Assembly: GCF_008831285.2 (NCBI RefSeq)
Contig: NC_045140.1
Location: 21,140,370-21,204,369, forward strand
Source of the DNA: Nymphaea colorata
Lineage: Eukaryota; Streptophyta; Magnoliopsida; Nymphaeales; Nymphaeaceae
Direction of reading: 5' to 3'
Length of the DNA stretch: 64,000 bases
Part shown: positions 53,301 through 61,994 of the stretch, one piece after another
Layout: every line of letters starts with the position of its first letter
Position numbering within the stretch: position 1 is the stretch's first letter
Notes under the pieces: model-generated
Told to the model about the DNA's origin: nothing
Database searches by the model: none
What the model saw: the letters and a program-made list of their open reading frames with translations, nothing else
Program-made: the position numbers and the translations under genes

Positions 53301-54841
53301 TAACTGACTTAGCAAATTCACATGCATCGCAAGCAAAATTACCAACATGAACATTAGGAAACAAAAGTTTAAAAGTACGGTCTGAAATATGCCCCAAACG
53401 TGAGTGCCATTTATGATATTCTGAAAAACATGCATTCTTGGAGTAGGTAAGAAGGCTAGAGTCTGGTTGATCCAACACGTACAGCCCATTGAGTTCACGC
53501 CCCCTACCAATCTCCCTCCTCGTTGTAAGGTCCTGAAAGATCACTTCCTTTGGAGAAAAAGTAACCAGACAGTTGTGAGATTTTGTTAATTTACTAACAG
53601 AAATTAAACTAGCAGAAATTTGGGGCACATATAAAATTGTAGAGCATGCTTTATTCTCAAGCAAAGAAGTTTTTCCAATCCCTTTGACGGCGATAGGGGC
53701 TCCATTAGCAGTAAAAACAGGACCCCTTTTTACATTTTCTAAATTAGCTAGTTTTAAAGAGTCACTCGTCATGTGATCTGTAGCACCGGAATCAATAATC
53801 CAAGGAGATTCATTAGAAAAAGTGTAAAGAGCATGAGACGTACCTTCTTTGTTGTGGACAGGTTGGGAGGAAACTAAATTAGTCTTGGAAAATTGTTGAA
53901 AAATTTTTTCCAGATCTCCTTTGGTGACGAAATTTGCTGCGTCACTTTCCTTGGACGTGGGTACCTTCTCCCTAGTAGGACGTCCAACCAATTCCCAGCA
54001 TTTCTCACGGATATGACCAAGTTTTTTGCAATGAGTGCACTTGATCTTGTTCCGATTTCTTTGGTAGTTGCTGCTGCTATTTTGATTTTTGGAGTTGGTA
54101 GCATCGTTGAGAGCAAGATAAGCCATCTTCTCAGATGATTCCTCACTGGTTTGGGTATTGGGCAATTGATTCATGACCTAGCGCCTAGAGTGTTCTCGTT
54201 GTATAGCTTGACATACACTATTGAAACTAGGAAGGGGAGTAGTCATAAGAATTTGACTTCTGAATCCTTCATAGTCACTACCAAGGCCAGCAAGAATTTT
54301 GAACACCTTGTCTTCCTCAACACGTTGTTTGTAAATTTCTGGATCTGAGGTCGGTGGTCTATATTGCATAAGTTCTTCCCACAAACTGCGATTTTGGCTC
54401 AAGTACATGTGTAAAGGCTTGTCTCCAAGGATTAACTTAGCAATTTCGACCTGAATCTGATAGACTCTAGCAGCATTATTTTGTTCACTAAAAAGATCTT
54501 TCAAAGTTTCCCATATTTCTTTTGCAGTCTCTTGATATAAAAGTGTATCAGATATATGAGATTCCATAGAGTTTAAGAGCCAGGACATTACCAGATCGTT
54601 CTCAGATTCCCATCCTTTGTATTGCGGATCTGTCTTGGGTGGCTGTTTGATGTCGCCATTTATGTACCCAATCTTTGATCTGCCGCTGAGGAAGAGTCGA
54701 GCTGCTCTAGCCCAGCTGAGGTAGTTTGCTCCATTCAGCAACGTTGAGGTGATCTTCAGAGTATTTCAGAGTATGATTGCTGTGATCATCCTTTGACGTT
54801 TTGGATGAATCTCTGCTCTCGTTACCATGAGATTCTGCCAT
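50382..54841 (-). pseudogene. Copia gag-pol, broken in three places
   Basis: Two long frames, 51430-54174 and 50382-51383, plus a gag frame 54178-54741. Visible domains are a gag core (YLSW...A), a CCHC knuckle C-HC----H---C near 54030, the protease DSG motif, the integrase zinc end H-W--RLGH and catalytic D, D and E region (DNGGEY, TPQQNGVAE), the reverse transcriptase (FKARLVAKGF, DVKNAFLHG, YVDDI) and Copia-type RNase H (YSDADWAG, SSAEAEY). Breaks are a 10-bp tandem duplication at 54755-54774 that shifts the frame near the gag start, an in-frame TAG at 54178-54180 in gag, and a 226-bp tandem duplication (51209-51434 and 51435-51660) within the reverse transcriptase that repeats YVDDI and shifts the frame. 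It is not autonomous as it stands. Confidence 0.94.
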
Positions 54842-54905
54842 TGGTATGAGCAGAGGATGTTCTTGATAACAGGAGGAAAAAGAGCAGGGCCTTATGCAGA
54901 GATGC

Positions 54906-54917
54906 GCTCTGATACCA
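54906..54917 (-). other. Copia primer-binding site
   Basis: TGGTATCAGAGC on the minus strand, directly after the LTR end. It is complementary to the 3' end of initiator tRNA-Met. The same 12-mer occurs in the TRIM at 12969-12980. Confidence 0.95.
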
Positions 54918-55225
54918 TGTTAAAATCCTGAATCTAATGGTGTGTCAAGCTAGAGAAGAAAAAAACAGGGGCAAGATTTACGTGGTTCGGCTTGAATGCC
55001 TACATCCACGGGAGAAGTCACCAATTTTTTTATTTCTGTTACATTGTTTTGCTCGTTGCAGTGATACTCTTTATTTGGAGTTTACAACGGCTAAAGAGCT
55101 AAGAGAGGAAGGAAAGAAGACAACGTTCATTTCTTCAACGTTCCTTTCTTCAACGTTCTTTTAGGAGTTGTCTTTCCATAACAAAATAAGGCAACTCATG
55201 AGGTGATTTTCTCTAATCTGTAACA
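54918..55225 (-). repeat. Copia 5' LTR, complete
   Basis: 308 bp, beginning TGTTAAAATCC and ending CTGTAACA in + orientation. On the minus strand it is the 5' LTR, so it should hold the element's promoter. Confidence 0.95.
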
Positions 55226-57615
55226 GATAGGTCAATGAAATGTGGTGTCCCCCCACCCAATTGAATAGAACTGCTTCAATTGACATGGAAACTAATAAGC
55301 GGCAGATTTTTCAAATGGTTTGGGGAGAATTACTACGTAAAAATCCTTTACAAACGGCGGTAGTTTTCGCAGTCACGATAAATGGAAGGAAAAGTCGACT
55401 TCATGGCTGCAGCGGCGCTGAATGCATTTTGCTTCCCTTCACGAATCACCGGCCTCCTCCTTGATAAGAAATATTTCGCATATTTTTGCTTCCATGCATC
55501 TTTTTCTGTAGAAACCTCTTCTTTTTCCCATAAAAACATACATGCACACTATTTACATGTCTATGCTGACCGCACCCTCTCTCACTTAGATGCAAGGATG
55601 ATCGTTCACTTTGGCCATGATTATCAAATATATAGCAGTAAACACATTTAAGCAAGAAGTAGTGAAGATTACCTGGCTTAGCTTCCCCCTCAGACATCTC
55701 TGTGCAGCTGCTAGAGTCATCATTTGATTCACGTGACGTATCAGTTGACTCTTCTTCTTCTTCTTCTTCTTCTTCTTCTTCTTCTTCTTCTTCGCCTTTA
55801 GTTTCTCCCCCAGACATGTCCGTGCTGCTCGAGTCCTCATTTTATTCATGTCAAGTATTAGCTGACTCCTCCTCTTCTTCTTCTTCATCTACTACTACTA
55901 CTACTACTTTGGTCTGCGAGAAGCTCCTACGTTCACTTTATCCTGTAGACCCCTCTTTAACATGCAACGATTCATCTAAAAAAGGGGTTGCGTTTGTAAG
56001 CTGGACGACACCCCTCAACAAATGATGTTTTGAGAAAGCCAGGTCTTATGAAGACCAGGCTTTTTAGATAATTGTTGAAACCTAGTTTTACTTTTCTAAA
56101 CCTGACCTTTGTTTGGATGATAAAAATGAGTTTTTGAGTGTTTGTAGAAACTATTCAGTTGAACATTTAATTTAATGGTAGTTATCCTGCACACTAATAC
56201 ACCCCCCAAAAAATTAAAAAATAAAAATAAAAATAAAAAAACGATCACGAAACTGTGCCGCATCTAGCAGTGAACTTCCATTAGACCTCTTTCCCACTGA
56301 CAACCCTGCTACCCTTTACGCCAATTTTGTTGATTAGCCATTCATCTTTATCGTTGATCAGTGCATTGACCTTTATCCTAACACGTAATTACTTGCTCAA
56401 TAATAGAATTTGATACCATTTGGGAGTCTAACTCAAGCATGCCAGTGAATACGGATAGAGAAAATACATATTGGAACTGTAGTGTAGCAAGAGTAAATTA
56501 CTTAGAGGAAGACCACAATTTTTATTCCATTAAGCCGATTCCAGATGAATGGCTCATTCGAATTAACAAGAAACGACTAACGAGAAATTTAGAAGACAAT
56601 TATTACTTCTTCAAAACAAGGAAAAACTAGTAGAGAATGTGCACACTGTAATGCGTGTAGATAGTTGTTAGTGTAAATTTGCGATCCTAGCAAATCTGAG
56701 AAACAGGAATATATGTCTATAAAGGCCTCCTACAGAAGCAACTAAAATTAACCTACGGACACTATTTTAGTTGGAAGTTCCTACTTTCGGGACTTGTCAA
56801 GAAAATCTGAAGCTTCATCGAGAACAAGTGTCCTCATCAATATAAAAAACTAAGGCCCTCTCTCTGTGCCTCGTACCATCCCCTCTTCCCTCCATGTTTT
56901 CATCGCATTGTCGTGGTGAAAATTTTCATCAAAATTAGTTATGGTTTCAAAGAAATTTGCAGGCAAGTAATGTGCTGCATGTAACAGAAGAAGCATACTG
57001 TTGACTCGCAGTGCACTGGCTACTTCGTCTTCGTCTCTTTTATTCCTTTGGGTTCAATCAGGATAATCTTTCTTTCTGAAAGATGCAAGCGTGGTTGTAC
57101 GTAGGAAATTTAATTAAGTTACTGTTTACATTTGAAGCCGATTACCGGTGTTTCTCTTTCGCAATGAAGATGGGAGGAGAGGATTCCAGGAAGGTGTCTG
57201 CAGGCAGGCCTGGTATTTATTTTTTTTAGATATTTTAAAGTTTTAAATTTTGATTAATGTTTACATATCTATAGTCTATAATCTATACAAATATAATAAT
57301 ATGATCTTATTTGAATTGAATCGCTTAGTCAATGATCCCAAGTTGGCAGAAGAATCAATTCAATTCCATTTTTAATAATTACTGTTTCATAGTGAAAGAC
57401 CAAATCTGAGGTGACTAAAGGGTGGCATCGTCTAGTTGTAACATTCAATGTATATATAGAGAAAAGCCATGATTAATGATCTCAGTTACCCTCAAAGAAG
57501 AACAGAAAAACTTACTAATTAATGAAAGTATAAAACGGGAAATAGAGAAAGAATGGAAGTGGTGTAAGAGAAGAGAATACACTTACTTTGGGGGTGTTCT
57601 GCAGAATCTCGGTGT
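55226..57615 (-). pseudogene. REM/B3 gene remnant, block Y3, right part
   Basis: Continues block Y3 after the Copia element. The minus strand keeps the exon before B3 domain 2 (about 55345-55508, with RRRPV) and the acidic-linker exon (about 55675-55990), whose Glu run is coded by a longer TTC repeat than in Y1. Frame breaks occur in both, and the B3 domains are missing. The rest (56030-57615) is non-coding and matches 21010-21910 and 28020-29118. Confidence 0.75.
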
Positions 57616-57765
57616 AGGTCAGGTTTCTCGCTGTTTCACGTTCCTATGTTACCCAGTCACGATCCCTTCACCTGGGTTGTCATTGTATTTTGATCAATAC
57701 ACCGGCAACTCTAAGAATAATAGCAAGTGCAATTCCTTTGCGAGTTCATTCAATATGACATGAAT
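57616..57765. other. Unmatched joint between block Y3 and block P'
   Basis: About 150 bp without a partner in the window, between the end of the Y3 match and the start of P'. Confidence 0.5.
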
Positions 57766-59470
57766 GATCTAGCCTGGTTAGATATAACCGTCAGATCTTA
57801 TGCTAGTCGGATTCATATTCGAACTTGGAAAAATAAAATTACGTCCAAATCAGCATCTGATTACAAAGAAGAACCTGATTAAGTCAAATTCAATAAACAT
57901 TATATCTCAGGAGATCTGAACTGTTTGCTTTCCCACATGTCCTCATAAGCCTTATTCAAAGCTTTCGAAACTGATTTAAGCCAAGCATATAGAAACCAAA
58001 ACTTCAATTTCTATTTGGAGTACTTCACAACTTTTTTAAAACAATATGTCTCCCCTAGTGATGTATTTGTAACTCTCGTCCGAATGGCTGTTCTGCTGTA
58101 ATATTCATGTCTACAAATGCAGTTCATTTTATGGCCTACGTCGAACATATTTCAAAGGAAATTTGATCGTGACATCTTTGATTATGCCATCGGAGCGGGA
58201 GGTTTGAGTTTCCTGGTCACATGATCCTGTCCATGGTTAATCAAGCTGATTACTTGATCTTGTCATTGAAAAACTTTAACTGCTTTTCTACTGTTGTGCT
58301 CCGCTTCAATATATGGCCCTGAGCATGTATGAGATTCAGGGAATAAGTATACACCAAAGAGTGTGGAGGGTATTTTTTGAAATGTTTTGTAAAAAAATAG
58401 ATATTTTTAGACTTTAAACTTTTTACAATTTTTTTTATCTTTTTTTTCAATTTTAATGAAGCATTTTGCTTATTCGCACATCATGAGCAAATCCTTGTTA
58501 GATCCATGCTGGTTACATGCACAAAAATTGGTGCATTAAGAATGACCAAAATACTCTTATTAAAATAATAAAAAAACTTTTAAAAGGGGTAAAAAGGATT
58601 ATAAAAGATAAAAATGTTTAAATTGTTAACTTTTAATAAAAAAAAATCAAAAAAATGCTCCCACCCCTTTGATGCATATTTGGTATGCACGCAACTCAAT
58701 CAGTCATTAGATTGTGGTTGGCCTTCGGATGCGCGGCAAACGAGTGGCAGACGGGTCAATTCTGCCTCCAAATTTGTTCCTTTTATCAGAGGGCCGGGGC
58801 AGGAAACCTATTGCCATTACATATATAGTACTGTGCCTCTCAGAACGGCAGCCGACGGGCTCACTCGGGGCTTCGTCAGGTGGAAGTGGGGAGTGGCGAG
58901 GGGGGGAGAACGACAAAAAGTAAAACAGAAAAAAAAAATTGTAAAAAATTACAGCTTCATCAAGGCTGTCCGGTCAAATGATGGACGACTCTGATGGGCG
59001 GTCCACTGGACAGCTACAAAAATTGAATCAGCGTTCAAATTTTCCGGCGAAGTATATCAGTTTAAGGATGACCATTAAAAACAATTTGATATACGCATCA
59101 GTTTATATGCTTTAAAGTGTAAAATGTTATCATTTGGAAAAAAAAAAATTACCTCTATCTATAGTAATTTAAGAAGCCCCAACCTTTATTTCACCCACTC
59201 ATGCACCATGAAAACAAATACAGGTTAATATTTCAGGCTAAATTTCACTTACCTTGCAAATCTAAAGGCAAAACATGCAGGAAAATTAATAAGCCCTGGA
59301 GGGGTCTAACTATTTTTTCCAAAAGTTTCACCTGCTTTGCAACTTTTTTTCATTCTGTCTGATGCCCTTTCTCCTGCTAGCTAAATGCCCTCTGGGGATG
59401 GTGTCTAATAATGTCCCTTCCTTCATGTGATACTTTCTCCTATATTTAGAAGGCTTCATTTATGAGTGAC
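57766..59470. repeat. Segmental duplication block P'
   Basis: Matches block P (34425-35960). It keeps about 130 bp of the RNL 5' flank deleted in P. Similarity stops just after GGCTTCATTTA at 59462, the same motif where the 2.2 kb TIR element entered the other copy. No RNL body follows. Confidence 0.85.
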
Positions 59471-60118
59471 CTATAAGTTGTTGGGACAGCGAAAATGCAC
59501 TAATGTTTTCGAAATGGTGTGGTATCGTACGTATCGTATTTGGTGGTCATATCCCTTTGCGCGCAGCACCTTCGCAGCCCTTCCCTCTAGTGCATACAAG
59601 CTGAATATGATTGTGTTTGTACGCGAGGGAGAAACGATTCTTCTACACTACTAACAGCAAATAAAAGCCAATACAGAAAAAGAGACCAAGGCAACACTTA
59701 ATTCTAAGTGTTGTTACCAGAAGCACGGTACGAAACTAAGAGAGAAGAGAGAGAGAGAGAGAGAGAAGGAGTCACCTTCCTGTATTTGAAAAATGTAAAA
59801 AACTAAGTTGCATGACGTATGGACATTGAATATAGACTATTTATTTAATAGGAGTCTCAATATATTAAGAACTTGGTGCAGAAGAAACTTGCGCAAATCA
59901 ATAGAACAGAACTAGCTAGATACTAGATAGATTGATTAAAAATCAATGGTCGCTATGCCAGCTTCCGCCGACCAGGTCTCATTATGGTTATTTGAATGTT
60001 CAACCGAATCAACGAGTCAACTCGCAGATCCAGTGACCTGGTCATTTGCCAATTCGAGTCCAAATCATAGATTTGCCAATTCGAGTCCAAATCATTTGTG
60101 AAGTTAAAGTTTACGTGA
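59471..60118. other. Intergenic DNA
   Basis: Contains a GA-rich patch at 59738-59765 resembling the inverted-duplication arms (CTAAGAGAGAAGAGAG, then GTCACCTTCCTGT). It also has two direct copies of a roughly 27-bp unit with GCCAATTCGAGTCC at about 60047 and 60074. No gene is recognised. Confidence 0.45.
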
Positions 60119-60754
60119 TTAAGTTTCTCCAACTCCAAGCATCTTGCTTTCCAAACATGTCTTGTAGAGAAACGAGAAGCCAAGAATTTTCTCTATAAAA
60201 GGAAGTAAGGAGGAAATCTTGAGAGAGAGAGAGAGATATGCATACCCCTCGGTCTGTATTACGAGGACATAGCCTACCAATGCGGCTACTTGCCTCAAAG
60301 AGTCTCTCCATTCGTTCACAGTCTCCTCGCTCACGTTCTTGTTGTTCGTGTGCTCCTGAAATGCATCCTCAAATGGTCCACTCTGATTCTTTACAGCGGA
60401 AGGCTCCACATCTAAAAACACAGGAATGATCAACCTTCCCGTCTTCACCCTCTGCGTGACCTCCATGAGGCACCACTGTGATTCAGCGTACCCTCTCGAG
60501 ATGATGGGCACAAAAATCTTCGACTTCTTAATGTATTCAAGCAATTCATGGATTTTTTCCCTCTTTTCCAGACTTTCGTTATCTATAAAGGTGTGGATTC
60601 TTCTCCGGGTTAGAGCTGCGTAGAGATGGCCTGTGAAAGTCTTGCGCGTCTCTTCCTCGAAAACTGAGGAACACATCAAACTGAAAGATTCCCCTGCTTC
60701 TTCCTGAGAAAGATGCTGCTCCTGCTTCCAGCTATCTACAAATATTACATGCAT
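60119..60754 (-). pseudogene. TIR-domain exon of a TNL-type resistance gene, frameshifted
   Basis: The minus strand encodes a TIR domain: RKTFTGHLYAAL, HTFID, IPVFLDVEPSAVKNQSG, EWRDSLRQVAALVGY. SQWCLMEV carries the Glu that is catalytic in NADase-type TIRs. The exon would end at about 60263 before a GTAATA donor. The opening strand FDVFLSFRG (about 60655-60690) is in a different frame from ETRKTF, so an indel at about 60650-60660 breaks the domain. An acceptor-like TTTGTAG precedes it at about 60736, implying a lost upstream exon. TIR domains of TNLs hydrolyse NAD+ to signal immunity. The rest of a TNL is not found downstream on this strand, so this is an isolated remnant. Confidence 0.85.
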
Positions 60755-60875
60755 TCAGATAATTGGCTTTTCTTTCAACTCTACAGAGTCCAGACTCTCT
60801 TTCTTTCTGTCCATGGTTGGGCTGATACATTTTTACTAAGAATTAGGCTTCCTTTCTCTCTCTCTCTCTCTCTCG

Positions 60876-60876
<1 letters not shown>

Positions 60877-60973
<97 letters not shown>

Positions 60974-60993
60974 ATATATATATATATATATAT
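60877..60993. repeat. AT microsatellite
   Basis: About 117 bases of TA with a single TCTA interruption, preceded by a CT tract (60853-60875). Confidence 0.97.
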
Positions 60994-61072
60994 TCAAACA
61001 GAAGAAAAGGAAATCATGGAACCAATTTTAAAAAGACAACACTTGTGTACATACCATGGAGTCTCCCAGCAG

Positions 61073-61580
61073 TTTCGGAACTATCACACTGCTATTGCTA
61101 TTCCATAGCCTGCTACGACTGTATGGGACAATTGCTCTGCCCATCTTCCGAATTTCATCATGCATTTCAAACTGTCCATCACTGGTAATCTTGATTAAGG
61201 ATCTGCGCTGAAGGGTTTGAACAGACAAATGAGGGGAAAGATGGCAATCGTCCCTCATATAAAGTGCTTTTGCTTTATCTATTCCGTAAATGAAACGAGC
61301 GATATCTGGAAATATTTGTTGTTTTTTCTTTCCTAAACCATTATAGTTTCTTCTTAGTCTTTCATGGATCATTTTGTGTTGATTTTCCTGTAATTCTCTC
61401 AACAGCTTTCTCCATTTTTTTTTCGCAATGTACGCCAGAAAATAATGAACCGAATACTTCAAGGATCAACGGTATGCCGTTGGTGGTTTGCGCAACTCCT
61501 TTGGATAATTGCTTCTGCTTTGCTGTTGGCTCATCCTTCCCAAAAGCATGGCAACAGAACAGTTCAAGAGACAAACGTTT
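61073..61580 (-). pseudogene. TNL NB-ARC fragment, left hairpin arm
   Basis: Reading the minus strand outward from the apex: RNBS-C-like LELFCCHAF, GIPLILEVFGSLF (the GLPL motif), then after a frame change IFPDIARFIYG (RNBS-D region), LQRRSLIKI and [13 protein letters not shown] (the MHD motif). This is the ARC1-ARC2 part of a TNL without P-loop, TIR or LRR. The innermost 401 bp are the left arm of the inverted duplication. The outer end with the MHD motif has no partner in the right arm. Confidence 0.85.
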
Positions 61581-61983
61581 AAAAACGTTTGTCTCTTGAA
61601 CTGTTCTGTTGCCATGCTTTTGGGAAGGATGAGCCAACAGCAAAGCAGAAGCAATTATCCAAAGGAGTTGTGCAAACCACCAACGGCATACCGTTGATCC
61701 TTGAAGTATTCGGTTCATTATTTTCTGACGTACATTGCTAAAAAAAATGGAGAAAGCTGTTGAGAGAATTACAGGAAAATCAACACAAAATGATCCATGA
61801 AAGACTAAGAATAAGCTATAATGGGTTAGAAAAGAAAGAAAGAACAAATATTTCTAGAAATCGCCCGTTTCATTTACGGAATAGATAAAGCAGAAACATT
61901 TTATACGTGGGACGATTGCCATTTTTCCCCTCATTTGTCTGTTCAAACCCTAAAGCGCAGATCCTTAATTAAGATTACCAGTG
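61180..61983. repeat. Inverted duplication (hairpin), 2 x 401 bp with a 2-base spacer
   Basis: Left arm 61180-61580, spacer AA at 61581-61582, right arm 61583-61983. Paired positions add to about 63163. The innermost 140 bp per arm show one mismatch. The outer 260 bp are more diverged with small indels. A transcript crossing it would fold into a long double-stranded stem of TNL NB-ARC sequence. Confidence 0.95.
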
Positions 61984-61985
61984 AC
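61583..61985 (+). pseudogene. TNL NB-ARC fragment, right hairpin arm
   Basis: The + strand reads the same RNBS-C to GLPL region outward from the apex (GIPLILEVFGSLF near 61690-61725), then a stop at the end of the DVHC-like block and frame shifts. It runs to about 61985, where duplication block C begins. Confidence 0.85.
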
Positions 61986-61994
61986 TAATAAAGA

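Larger units (their letters stand above)
50148..55225 (-). mobile_element. Ty1/Copia LTR retrotransposon, young but defective
   Basis: On the minus strand the order is 5' LTR (54918-55225, 308 bp, TG...CA), primer-binding site complementary to tRNA-Met (54906-54917), gag, protease, integrase, reverse transcriptase, RNase H, polypurine tract (about 50373-50387) and 3' LTR (50148-50372, 225 bp). The comparable 225 bp of the two LTRs differ at one position, so the insertion is recent. The last 83 bp of the 3' LTR (matching 54918-55000) are missing. The empty site is preserved at 27703-27712. GATA occurs at both ends, consistent with a short target duplication. Domain order places it in Copia. 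Confidence 0.96.

Noticed and set aside
61466-61697. Two nearly identical 62-aa frames on opposite strands
   Set aside because: They are mirror images created by the inverted duplication and run in a different frame from the TNL sequence.
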